Shown piece after piece: positions 34,140-45,720 of a stretch of DNA of 64,000 bases (positions are counted from its first letter, which is position 1; each line of letters starts with the position of its first letter). Position numbers and translations under genes: made by a program. Below the pieces are notes generated by a model. That model did no database searches, had not been told where the DNA came from, and saw only the letters and a program-made list of their open reading frames with translations. Location of the stretch: assembly GCF_034190915.1 (NCBI RefSeq), contig NW_026947484.1, positions 138,792,982 to 138,856,981 of the forward strand, written 5' to 3'. Origin of the DNA: Cavia porcellus. Its lineage: Eukaryota > Chordata > Mammalia > Rodentia > Caviidae.

Positions 34140-35110
34140 ATCGCAGGCTATGGGGAAAAGATTTGTAAAATAACAACTGCTAGACATAAAAAGACATTAA
34201 GACAATCATAGGAGGGGACTTAAACCCTACTGTCATGAATAGACAGGCCAACTAGAGAAAAAATATAGACTGCTAAATCGCACCACTGAACTAATAAATT
34301 TTATAGATGTCTTTAGTATGTTTCATCCAACAATAACAGAATAAATATTTTTCAGCAACACAAAAAACTTTTTTCAAAATAGATGGTACCATAACTATAA
34401 AGCATGCTTAAATTCATATAAGAGAATTAAAATAATCCCCTCTATACTATCTGATTATAACTGAATGGAACTAAAAAGCAGCAGCAAAATAAACCACAGA
34501 AAATATACTGACATATAGAGATTAAAAAATGCATTACTGAATAATCACCGGCTCTCAGGAGAAATGAGGGGAGAACCTTTAAAAGTTCCTAGAATAAAAT
34601 TATAACATAGCAAGAACTATGCCACAATGAAAGTATTCCCAAGAGAGCACATTAAAAGAACTGAGCAATTCATAATAAATAACCTAATAATATAGTTCCA
34701 CATTCTAGAAAAACAAAAACAATTTAAGTATAAATTTGGAAAAAAGAAGTTGTAAATATCAGAACAGCAATTAATAGAAATGAGATTTTAAAAATACAAA
34801 TGATTAATGACTCAAAGAACTAGTTGTTTGAAAGGACAGAAAAGTCTGACAAACCCTTAGCCAAATTTCCAAATATAGAACAGGAAGATACTGTATCAAG
34901 ATTAGAAATAAATTAGACTCATATCCAATTAGAAATGAAATGAAAAAGATCATATCACAAAGGACAATACCAAGATCCAGAGGATAATAAGAAACTATTG
35001 TAAAAATTTATAATTGGAGAACCAAGAAGAAACAGAAATTCCTACATTCTTGAATTTGCAAAAAATAGAACAGAAAAAATCTGTATCAAGAAAAAAGGTT
35101 TCTAGGAAAA
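34140..35110 (+). mobile_element. L1 ORF2 endonuclease and early RT region
   Basis: 'ggaggggacttaaacccta' (endonuclease G-D-F-N-T-P segment), 'gaataaatatttttcagca', 'ctatactatctgattataa' and 'ctcaaagaactagttgttt' are in ORF2 order on +. Heavily mutated. It continues at 35475. Confidence 0.78.
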
Positions 35111-35474
35111 CTAACACAACTGAGGTCAAGTTGCTTATGTGAGTATGTATTAATGGATACTATGAAGCAGATGCATCTCGTGTTAATTTAATTGCTTGTA
35201 CCTATGTCTGGGTGAATAATGGGACAAGCAAGAGGCTTGGGACTCCTGCTTTAAGGCAGCTCCCCTGGCTGCTCATATGCTAAGCTAACTAACTCTGTGT
35301 GTCTTTGTCATTTGTTGTCCTTTGCCTTTGAGTCAGGGGAACAAATAAGTTGCAGAACAAGTTCTGTACTACCCAAATGACACCTTGGATAGCAGGGGGA
35401 CTCAGAGGGACCTGGGATGGGTAGCATAGGCTGGTATCTGACAGCACACAAAATGCAACTTATACATGATGTCC
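35111..35474. other. Unclassified ~360-bp insertion inside L1 ORF2
   Basis: L1 ORF2 stops near 35110 and resumes at about 35475 with 'aggcctttttccaggatgc' (G-F-I-P-G-M segment). The intervening DNA is GC-richer. It contains 'aactaactctgtgtgtctt', 'aggcagctcccctggctgc' and 'gggacctgggatgggtagc'. The layout recalls a solo retroviral LTR, but I cannot name a family and see no clean TSD. Some ORF2 sequence (the P-G-P-D-G block) is also missing here. Confidence 0.45.
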
Positions 35475-38130
35475 AAGCAGGCCTTTTTCCAGGATGCAAG
35501 GATGGTTTGAGATATGTAAGTATATGAAATAAACTTAAGGAAGAAAACAAAATCTCCTCATCATATCAATAGATATAGAAATAAACTTTGAGAGAATCCA
35601 AAATTCATTCATGATGAAAATTAATAAATACGCATAGAAGGACAGTATATCAAAATGATAAAATCCATTTAATACAAACTAATAGCCAACATTATGTAAG
35701 TAGGGTGACATTAAAAACATTTACTTAAAGTCAGGAACAGGACAAGGATATCAACACATCATTATCATTCAATACAGCACTTAAAACTTTTGTCAGAGCA
35801 ATCAGGCAAAAGAAATAAAGAAGTAGTATATGTATAGGAAAAGAAGAAATCAAATTGAAGAAATCAAACCATTATTATTTATAAATGATAAGATTCTTCA
35901 CATAGAATACTAAAATAACTTGCACATGACTCCTGGAATAAATAAACAAATTCAATAAAATGGAAGAATGAAAAAATCTATATAATAAAACCTAATAATA
36001 TTTATATATTCCAACAATTAAATTGTTCTCTTTCTGTATGTTGAGAAATAAATCAAGCAAACAAGCCCATTCACAACAGCTTCAAAAAGTTTTTAAATGC
36101 ATAGAAATTAACCTAGCCAAGAAAGTGAAAGACTTCTGAATGAAAACTATAATAATTTGGAAGAAAAGATCCAATAAGACATTAGAAAACAGGAAAATGT
36201 CCCCTGTTCTTGTACAGTTGTATCACTGTTAGAAAAATTATACAGTGTTAATGCCATCCAAATCAGTATACCAGCATTCATCCTTACAGAAATAAGTCCT
36301 ACAACTTATATGGAACAAGAAGAAACCAAAATAACAAAAGCAATCCTGAATAACAAGAGCAAAGTAGGAGACATCACAATGTAAGATTTCAAGTTACATT
36401 ACAGAAAAGTTAAAAAAGTGATATTGGCACATAAAACTTCACATAACTTATCAGTAGACCACAATAGAGGGTGCAGAAACAACTCTAAGTACCCTCCAAT
36501 ATCTGATCTTTGACAAAAGTTCCAAAATACATGCTAAAAAACATAACCATTTTTAATCATGTTGTAGGGAAACTGGTTAGCCATATGCGAAAGAATGAAT
36601 TTAGACTCATATCATTCGACCTGATTCAACATACTAAAATCAAAACAAATATGTCAAAGTCATAAATACAAAAACAGAAACAGAAACATTGAGTTTGCTG
36701 GTAGTTAAAGTATGTAAAACTCTTGAATACTTTCATACTTTGCCTAAGCATAGGCAAGGACTTTCTAAGAACCCTAATTGTACAATGAATAATACCAATA
36801 AGAAACAAATAAGACTATAAAAATTTCTGCATAGCAAATGAAGTAAATAAGACTGAAGAGACAAACTACATGATGGGAAAAATGCTTACCAGCTACACAA
36901 AAGACTAATACGTAGAACACATAAAGAACTTAAAAAATAGACTTCTAAAAATAAAAGACATCATAAATTAGGCAACTAAAATGACTAGGCTTTTCTCCAA
37001 AGAAGTACAAATGGTCAATTAATATATGAAAAATATTTAATGTCATAAGCCATTAGAGAAATACAAACCAAAACAGCACTGATATTCCATGTTACTCTAG
37101 AAATAAAAACTACCAAGTTCTCAAAAAAAACCCCCAATATATTCTGATGAGCATCACAAAGCTTCCTTTCTCCAGATTTTTTATTAATAAATGTTTGCAG
37201 AATATAATGATTACACTTTCTGTGCGTAGTTGGTACATGTACACAGCATATCTAAGTTCTTTTTCATTCTTTTCCTTCCCCTCCCTCTCTTTTCTCTCCT
37301 TCCCTCCATCTCTTGATTTTCTTCCCTTTGGAAAGATTTGTCTTCCTATTTCCTATCATCTACTTTTACTTTGTACTTTATTTATCTTTTGGGTGTCTCT
37401 ATAAAATGAAACATACAGTGTTTAAACTTGAGCGTCTGATTTATTTCACTTAACATTATTATCTCAAGTACATCCATTTACCCACAAATAACTTAAATTT
37501 ATTCTTTATCTCAGAGTAGTTCTCCATTATGCATAGATATAGTTTCCCTTATATGAGAAACATAAGCATAAATAGTTCAAAGAGAAAAGTAAAAGATGTG
37601 ATAGAAAACAGGAACATATGTGGAGATGGAGAGGGGTTTGAGGATGAAGGGTGAAGGAGGGAAAAGAGCAAAGGAGGAAGAAAACTACTTCAGATGATAT
37701 ACGTCTATGTATCCATTCCCCACAGTGAATATATTGATTATATGTCACAAATATACACTAATGGAAAAAGAAGGAAAAAAAGAAGCAACATAAATATTTC
37801 TCAGCTGATGAATGATAAAGAAAATGTGGTATCCACAGATCATGATTCATTATTTAGCCTTGCAAAAAAAGGGAATCCTTGCATGTATGCAAATATAAAT
37901 GAAATTGGAGAATATAATGCAAACTAAGATAGCCAGACACATAAAAACAAGTATTATGTAATATCCCTTATCCCATAGTCCCAATCACTTTACATCAAGG
38001 ACCAATACTGTGGAAGACATTTTTTCCATAGGCTGGAGTGGAGTTGAGTTTTCAAGATGATTTTAGTGCCTTACGACTATTGTGCACCTTGTTTCTATTA
38101 CTGTAATGTTGCAATATGAAATAAAGTACT
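35475..38130 (+). mobile_element. L1 ORF2 (RT to C-terminus) and 3' end
   Basis: Follows ORF2 order: RT at 35475-36100, then 'gtatcactgttagaaaaat', 'tcttacagaaataagtcct', 'acaagagcaaagtaggaga', 'aatttctgcatagcaaatg' and 'aagccattagagaaataca'. A tail with 'gatgaatgataaagaaaat' and a 3'UTR ending 'tactgtaatgttgcaatat' near 38120 complete it. At 35878-35889 the active-site motif reads F-I-N-D instead of F-A-D-D. Dead element. Confidence 0.8.
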
Positions 38131-38264
38131 GAGACATCTCACCATAATGCAGAATCAATGGGACTCATGATCATATTTTCTTGCAACTAGAAAGCCCTAT
38201 CTGTGGTGATGAGAGACAATGAGACCAGAGAGGTGCCCTTTATGTCAGTCTACTGTATAATGCT

Positions 38265-38790
38265 GTTTTAGTTCCTTGTCCTTGCAAAAAACCCAGCTTC
38301 ACAAAAATAGTGTAGGAGCAGAGAGGTACATAAAGAAAAAACAAAATAAAACAAACATGGATTGACTGGCATTGCTGAGTCATCTGTGACTGATGACTGT
38401 AAAATCATCACGTTTATCTGTGTACCACATAATTGAGAAAATGGACCTTCCTGTATCCTTAAGAAAGTGTTACTTACATTTACTTTTATCATATTCCTGG
38501 GCTCAAAAGGCTAACACTCAAACTGGCTAGACCACCAATCAGTAAAATATTTATTTTTAGAAACTAGCTCACCCCCATAAGCATGAAGCACACCTCATAC
38601 TCACAGGGCATCTGGAGTGGGATGCCCCCTATCATGTAGCATCACTCTGTTGCTAAGGTGGATTCTTTTTTGCTTTCTCTTTATTTGCTACACTGAAATA
38701 AACTTTGACTTCCCACAACCAACCTTGGCTCTCTCATTTGTTGCAAAGAGCCCCACTTCTACACTATTCACTGATGTGAAGGGAAAGACT
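38265..38790 (+). mobile_element. Candidate retroviral solo LTR
   Basis: Features suggestive of an LTR: 'gaccaccaatcagt' (CCAAT-type motif, 38530-38543), a GC-richer block, 'tctttatttgctacactg' and a polyadenylation signal AATAAA at 38697-38702, followed by a pyrimidine-rich stretch 'ttggctctctcatttg'. No internal retroviral genes flank it. I cannot assign a family, and the boundaries are guesses. Confidence 0.35.
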
Positions 38791-38799
38791 AGAACAGAT

Positions 38800-40139
38800 G
38801 CAGAGGACCACCCAGAGACAACACCCCCGCCATCAGACATAACTGGATTTTGGAAATGAAAGGAGATTTTTCTCTGCTTTTGTGGCAATTTTAGTATATT
38901 GTGCCTCAAATTTAACCCCAAATATAGCTATATTTGACGTTTTCTCGAACATACTTTTAAGATTGCTATGATTTACCATCAAAAGCAGATGATCTTTTTT
39001 TAGTATAGACAAATTCATTTCAACTGGTTTATTCACAAAGGAGTCATTCATGTACTCCTTCTCAGGTTGGGGAACTTTGTGGTGAGGAAGTTATGTCCAT
39101 TCTATGTTGAAAGCTAAGGAGGTGGTCATGATCAGCTGGGAGGAAGAAGACCCAGCTCAGCTTTTTCCTTCAACATTTTGGGGTCACCACTGCACTTTGT
39201 CTTTATGCTCCCAGCTTTTCTCTTTTCCCTTTCGGGAGCATAATGCATGGATTTCCAGGCCTCCTTCTGATCTGAATAGCATCCTCCCTGCTGCTACAAC
39301 TCTTGTGTCATACTTGCTTGCAAATCTAGCACCATGTGGATAACACAAAGATCTGCCACCAGCTTGAAGAGCGATCAGGACTTTTGGGGTCATAACTGAA
39401 GAGGCCTCAAAATTCCTGAATGTGAGTACTATAAGCCAAAATTCTGGTGATCAATTTCCTAGGTGGCCTTTCTGATTCCCTAGGAGGTTGCCATGGAATT
39501 TCTTCTCAAAGAACTCTTTCAGTAGTGCAACTTTGAGCGACTTTGAGTAGGGTGTTGCTGGTTTCTGTGATGACCTTGAATTGCCTTTTCTCTTACACTT
39601 TTGTACTTGGATTTTTTTTTATACTAATGCTTTTAGCAAACGAAGTTTCCTTTGCCAAAATGTTACTGGTCTTGATTTTACAGAAGCTTCCTTTCTGGAA
39701 AAAATGAAGACTTTTAGAATCACTCAGCTGTGCCATTTGAGTCTCAATGTACAGCTAGCTCAGAGCCCCCAAAGTACTCAGGCCGTGGCCTGAATTTTGA
39801 GCTTCTTGAAATTTTTTCTGCCATATTAATTAGTCTACTGCCCTTAATCTCAGTCCTCCACAAAGTCTTAGAACATGAGCAAATGTAAACAAATTTTGTC
39901 AGAGTATAACATATGTGGTCTTGAGTTCAACTGCTAATGGAGTCCTTGTTACCATTTGAAACCTGAGCCTGACCACCATCCCTCTTCTTCCTTTTTAAAA
40001 TCAGTATTCTGGTTTTCTTAATTCCAATAAAAATTTCCCATTCATCTTTGATTATAATATTCTAGTAATTTAGAGGAAAGAAATTGCCACTCTGCTACAT
40101 GTCTAAAACATTTGGTTCATGTCCTCTAAATCCAGTAAT
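38800..40139. other. Unassigned, mostly non-repeat sequence
   Basis: Moderate GC at 39060-39420 and short frames on both strands, none recognisable. No repeat family identified. Confidence 0.4.
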
Positions 40140-40393
40140 GAATTCTAGGACCGTGGAGATTAAGAGTAGGAAGAATTTATTGAAAGGAACAAAAGTTTCA
40201 GCCTAAGAGAAACAGAAGGCAGTCCAAAAAGTGGGTTGCTCACCAACCCCACTTCTTGAGGGTGTTTATTGAGCAAAGCTATCAGGTGAGGTGAATTCAA
40301 GGTAGGAGAGAACTATAATCAGTCAACATGATTACAAGTGTATCACTTAGCTAATAGTAATCCAATGGGAAATAACAAAGTGGGTGTGAGGTG
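40140..40393. other. Possible older repeat, left of a MaLR LTR
   Basis: 40312-40393 ('attacaagtgtatcactta', 'gctaatagtaatccaatgg') resembles 40786-40860 on the far side of the LTR ('ttacaagtatagtcactta', 'gccaatatgaattaaatag'). This suggests the LTR landed in a pre-existing tandem or duplicated sequence. Confidence 0.4.
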
Positions 40394-40764
40394 TGTTATG
40401 GTTTGTGTTTGGATGTTCACCCCCCTCACCCAAGCCTCATGCAATCATGGAAGTGGCTGAGTCTGGTGTTCATGATTGGTTTGTTATTTGGTGCTGGGGT
40501 TGGTGGTGTGAATGCTGCACCTGCCAAGGGGTAGAGCAGGTATACAGTGTAAGGGTGGGAAGAAGCATGTCTTTCCTCTCCTTTGCTCTGTTCATGCTTG
40601 CTGTTTGTGGTGGCCATGAATGGGTTCCTTGCCACGCCATCCTGCCTTGGCATGGAGCCAGCTGAGTACAGACTCAAACCAACACTTAAGAAATAAACCT
40701 TCCCTTCTCTAATTTTGAGTGTCAGGTATTTTGTCTCAGCAATGAGAGAAAAGTAACTAAGACA
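40394..40764 (+). mobile_element. MaLR (ERVL) solo LTR, full length
   Basis: Starts 'tgttatggtttgtgtttgg' and ends 'aaagtaactaagaca' (TG...CA), 371 bp. A poly(A)-type 'aagaaataaaccttccctt' lies near the 3' end. The flanking 5-mers aggtg and atgtg match at 3-4 of 5 positions, consistent with an eroded 5-bp TSD. No internal region. Confidence 0.85.
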
Positions 40765-41639
40765 ATGTGGGACAAGACTATGGTGAATCAATAAGGTTAC
40801 AAGTATAGTCACTTAGCCAATATGAATTAAATAGGGAGTCAAACTGGGAAGGAGGTTACACACCAGATGCACATGGGGTGGACAAGAACTTTCCTGTAAG
40901 GTGTGGGTTGAGGAGATTTGGTCCTCTACTCCAAGGTAACTGATGCCTATTTAGAATACCAGTAATACTGTTCATCACTAGGGGAAGCATATGAGTTAGA
41001 ATCGCCTGATGGAAGAAAAGCTGCTCACGTCTGAAAGCCATGAAGCAAAGAGAGTGATGGGAGAATATGGAAAGAAATACGTACCTTCCTGGTCATATCC
41101 TCAATAATCTGTCTCTTCCAATCAGACCCTACTTCCTAATAGCACGTAAAGGATATACCTCCATAACTGAATTACCTTCCCAGAGTCCCACCTATAGATG
41201 CATGACACACTTGGGGATATCTAGATATAAATTACAACATGTTTTGAAAATCCCCAAGTGGACTCATCATTCCCATAATTCCATGTTGGCTTTGAATACA
41301 GCCTTTTTATCTGTTGATTTGATCACAGCTGTTATTCTCCCTTGAAGTAAAAGATTGAATTCTTTTAGAAGATTATATATGTCACGTAAGTTAGCAAATT
41401 TTGAAATTCTTTCTGTATCAATGAACTGTGCTGCCAATCATGACACTTTTTCTAAGAGATATTTGTGTAAGGACCCTGATAACTCAAAACACAGCCAGTG
41501 ATCAGCTTTTAGAAAACCGTATCAGGCCTGTGAATAAGACAACATGTATGAACTGCATCCATCTCCTCACAGAGCGGTGTGAAAAGATACAAGTTAAAGG
41601 CATACACAGTACTTTTACACTGTGCTATTTCTTGAGACC
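40765..41639. other. Unassigned sequence
   Basis: The first ~100 bp repeats the sequence left of the LTR (see 40140-40393). The rest shows nothing recognisable. The frames at 41067-41345 and 41428-41673 have no recognisable domain. Confidence 0.4.
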
Positions 41640-41766
41640 TTGCATTTTATGTTTTGAGGACAAGGTTTTGTAAATTGGGCAGCCTGGGTTTAAATTAGGA
41701 ATATTTCTTACTTAGCTTTGCAGAATTCTGGAACTACACAGGCATGTACCACCGTTCCCAGTTTTA
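41640..41766 (-). mobile_element. B1-like SINE, old
   Basis: On + 'gaggacaaggttttgtaaa', 'tgggcagcctgggtttaaa', 'gaattctggaactacacag' and 'gcatgtaccaccgttccca' are the reverse complement of a B1-type SINE. Confidence 0.75.
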
Positions 41767-42199
41767 TATTTCTTTAGGATTTCATAGCAGTGTGCATTAT
41801 AGTTTTGTCATTTTTCTTGTATAGCTGTTTTACAAATATTATTAAATTTACATCTTAGCATTTCTATTTAGGGAAAACTAATGTAATTGACAATATGTTT
41901 CTAATTTTAAATGCCATGTGTTCAGTGATGGTACAATGGATAACAATTGACTTTTGCATATTATCTTTGTATGTTTATTATAATTGCTTATTAATTGAGG
42001 AAATTTTGTGTCAGTTCCTGTGTATTTTATACACGGAATATGAATGACCGTGCTATTTGTATATACAAACACACACAAACATGCCACTAAAATATATTAT
42101 TGCTATTATTATTTTAAACAAATTGTTGCCTGGTAGATCAAAAAAATTTTTAAAAAATTGGCATTTAATTTATCTATTCATTATCTGATGTTCCTTTAC
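41767..42199. other. Unassigned AT-rich sequence
   Basis: Nothing recognised. Confidence 0.4.
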
Positions 42200-42690
42200 A
42201 GATCTCTAAATCGGAAGATGGTATCTCTTCCATTTAAAGAATGTTTCATTTCTTACAGGACAGGTCTACTAGCACTACCATCTGCTCAATCTTTGTTTGA
42301 TTAAGGTTTTATTTCTTTTTTAGCCTCAGGGATATTTTTACAGGGTAAAGATTTCTAGATTGGTGATATTTTTCTCTTACATGTGGAATATTTTATTCCA
42401 TTCACTATTTTTTTTTTTTTGCTTGCATGGCTCCTGAAGACAAGTTGTATGTAATTCTTACTTTTGGTCCTGAAAGAAAAGATTTTTCCCCCTCTGGCCT
42501 ATTTCAAGTTATTTTTTCTTCATCTTTGATTTTCTCCAGTTTGAATGTGACATGCCTAGGTGAAAGGTTTTGATCTTTTTTCACATGTATTTTTTTTTTT
42601 TTTAATGTCCTCTGAACTTCCTGATCCCTTGTTTGGTGTTTGAAATTTTTTTAGGGAAACCCTCACTCATGTTATATGAAAATAAAACTG
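42200..42690 (-). mobile_element. L1M/HAL1-type fragment, 5' region
   Basis: On + 'agggtaaagatttctagat', 'gatttttccccctctggcc', 'gattttctccagtttgaat' and 'gtgacatgcctaggtgaaa' match the reverse complement of the L1M 5'/ORF1-upstream region (motifs TTTGATTATGATGTGCCTAGG and related). Two poly-T stretches interrupt it. Confidence 0.55.
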
Positions 42691-43806
42691 AGTATGAGTG
42701 AATTCAAGAGATCAGAGTGATGCTTTACTCCTTTCAGTACTGGGTGAGCTTGAACAGGGCTCTCAGGTTTTCAGATTTTCTGTGCTATATCTATAGCAAG
42801 CGTCAGCCTAGATCATTCTTAAATCAGTTTCTGGCCTTGCATTTTTTGCAGAGAGCCACATGAATCTACATGAAGAGTGAGAAAGCAGGGACAGCCTTGG
42901 ACTTGACCAAGGAGGCCTGAGCAAAGCTCTATCCAATGAATGAATCAAGTGCAGATCAAAGACAAAGGACAAGTACTCACTCCTATATTTGAAAGCTGAT
43001 TGTTAAAAGGTCTACAGTTAAGATCTGTGGAATTCAGAAAGGTTGGAAAGCATATTGCAAAATCAAAGTAGAAACTCAAGACATACATAACTCATAAAGA
43101 ACTGGGTCTCAATGGCTATACCTGTTGGAAACAGGTAGTTGGTACAGAAGAATGGGAAAAATGGGTCCCTCACTTGGTCTCTCTTAAATGAACAGAACTA
43201 ACAAAATAAAAATAAAAATAAAAAATCAGGGCTCTGTGTGCATCTAGCTATAATCTCCAACATCACCATAGTGCATCGTCACCACCATGCTCATTCACTG
43301 ATTTCAGAACTGAGATGCTTTCTCTAACCTCCTATCCTGTCATTCCTAGTATGCCTATGCCTTATATGCTAATTAGATTTTAATACTTATTTTTTCTTTC
43401 TAGGCTTATGTTATAGTCGATCTCTGTTGGTAGGCTGTCCATTTCATTAATTTAGGGGTACGATTTTCATTTTCATTTTTGCTTTTTTCATTGTAAAAAC
43501 TACCTAAAAAGTTGAAGTTTAAGAAGATTTTTTAATTTTATAGACTTGCCTTTAGGCAAAACTGTGCCAGATTATTTTGTTGTAAATGTAAATTTGGTAT
43601 ATAATTGAAAAATTACAATAGCTATTCTACTCTTGCCCGCAACTACTAGAGATTTAATATAATCACCAAAAGGTTCTTCCTTTTTTCTCTCTTTTCCTGG
43701 TATCTCATTTCAAACAGACTCTTTTAAAAAGTCACACCGAGGATAATTACATTTACTTTCTCCCAGATTTTATAGATATCAGAATAATGAGATTGTCATA
43801 GACAAA

Positions 43807-43848
<42 letters not shown>

Positions 43849-44131
43849 ATCTGAGGTCACTAAAGTGTATTATGTTAATACTGGGTTTATTTAAACGTGA
43901 ATTTAAGATCTATGATGAAAGAAAACTTGGTACAAATAAAAGTACTGGAAACTCTCTGTAGCTCACTGCCTAGCATTCATTTTCTCATCTACGGAAATCA
44001 GATGCGTTTCGGGGGAGGATGATACATCCACATCACTTTTTCCATTTAACTATAATTACCCTGCTCAGAGGAGGAAGCACTGTTTCTGTCCCACTAGAAT
44101 AGTCCAACTTGATTCACATTTTCTCTGTCAG
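42691..44131. other. Unassigned sequence with a CA microsatellite
   Basis: No gene or repeat family recognised. (CA)n at 43808-43844 and a short (AAAAT)n run near 43203-43226. Confidence 0.45.
43808..43844. repeat. (CA)n microsatellite
   Basis: 37 bp of uninterrupted AC/CA repeat. Confidence 0.97.
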
Positions 44132-44497
44132 TGTACTAGTGCTTTGTCACCCACAATTTAAAGAAAAAGGGGTTTATTTTGGTTTGTTGATTCAGTCCAC
44201 AGTTGGCTGTCTCCAAGGCAGGCAGGGCCTGGTAGAAAGATCTGGTGGTGGAAGTTGCTCATGTTACAGGAGCCAGGAGGTGGATTGCTAAAACAAGAAC
44301 CAACAGGAAGATATACCCGTCCAGGTCAGGGTTCAGCAACACATCTCTTCTGTCCAGGCCCCATCTCCTAACGGCATATTTAGCTATGAGTTCTTCAGTG
44401 CATTAATCAGTATGCACTTCCATAGTTCAATCACATACCTAAACTCTACCTTAAACAGCTGAGTCTTTGAGGAACACCTGAGATCTAAACTGTAACA
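44132..44497 (-). mobile_element. MaLR (ERVL) solo LTR, full length
   Basis: On + it starts 'tgtactagtgctttgtcac' and ends 'gatctaaactgtaaca'. On the minus strand it therefore starts TGTTACAGTTTAGATC and ends CA, 366 bp. Flanking 5-mers gtcag and gtaag match 4 of 5, an eroded TSD. 'gtttattttggtttgttga' and 'gccccatctcctaacggca' are internal landmarks. Confidence 0.83.
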
Positions 44498-45720
44498 GTA
44501 AGAAAGGCAGAGACTAAATAAGAAAAGAGTGCCATGATATTGCCACCAGCTCAGGTTATATCCCAACCCCTGTTCCTTTTGTTACTCATACATTCATAAG
44601 GGCAGATGAGTCTGTCAGCTCCAAAAAAAGATCTTGGATTTAGTAAAGTGAAAGAAACATTTATTTCAAGGCATGAACTGCATTATCTTTTTCTCACCAA
44701 ATGTTTTCTTAGGTTTTTGGCCCAAGCTAGTACACTTAAGTTTCTGAGTTCTTTGGTTCATACAAACTTTCAAGGTAGCTATAAATTTTTTACTATATCT
44801 TTAGTCAAAAGTAGTTAAAACTACTATCTTTCCAAATATTAGCTTAATCAATGCTCTGTTTATTTGAAAAAGTGAATTTGGAAATCAAGCTACTATTCTC
44901 CTCTTAACACAATGAGAAGTACCTGCAGAATCTAGCAGTGTCAATCCAACTAAATATCCAAGAACTATGTTCATTTTGCCAACAGCTATGTTAAGCCATG
45001 CTGTAGGTACAAAGTCAGTAAGAATGTCAGAGGATTTTTATTCAATTCATACAAAAAAATACTTTGCTTCTAAAATGAGAAGGCCAAAAATAAGATTGAT
45101 AGCTCCCATGAGACAATAGATTTGAAAAGTTAATTATAAATTATATAGTAGCACATTTGTGTTCATCTTTCTATGTTCTCGACACCTTAAAACAAATAGA
45201 CTTCAAAATTAATGAAGGGGAACAAGGCAAAAAAGAATGTATTGGTAATACTTGTAGAAGAAACAAAATCAAAATCTTCCCAAAAGGAGAGATTTATGAT
45301 TGTCTAAGAAAAACTGAGAATCTCTGCTCAGCGGTGTCTTTCCTACCAACTCTATCCTAATTAAAAAGGAAAACGACATACTCCTCCCTTACATACTCCA
45401 GCCCTTATTAAGTCTTCACCTTTTTAAGTAATGGGGCTGTTTAATATCAAAAGACACTCAAGATTCTGCCTTTTCTCTAACAGCAATTTTCAATTATGCA
45501 AATGAATTAGCAAGAAGCCTGTCTCTTTCTTCCCTAATCTCTCAATTCAGAGCTAACCAGAATAAACTGAAAAGAAAATCTCATTCATATAAAAGCAATT
45601 CAGGATGATTTTGTCCTGGGAGATTGATGCCCTCTCAGGTTTCACCCCAATTAAGATGGTCTTTAAATGTTAAAATCTTCTATATTATCTAGTACACCAT
45701 AGAAATACACATAGGAACAA
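44498..45720. other. Unassigned, non-repeat sequence with an octamer/homeodomain-like site
   Basis: No repeat recognised. 45460-45660 contains 'attatgcaaatgaattagc', an intact ATGCAAAT octamer overlapping TAAT-type cores. The surrounding sequence shows no transposon features. It could be an ancient regulatory element. Confidence 0.35.

Noticed and set aside
40394..40665. 90- and 128-codon frames across 40393-40812
   Set aside because: They lie within a MaLR LTR and have no coding features.
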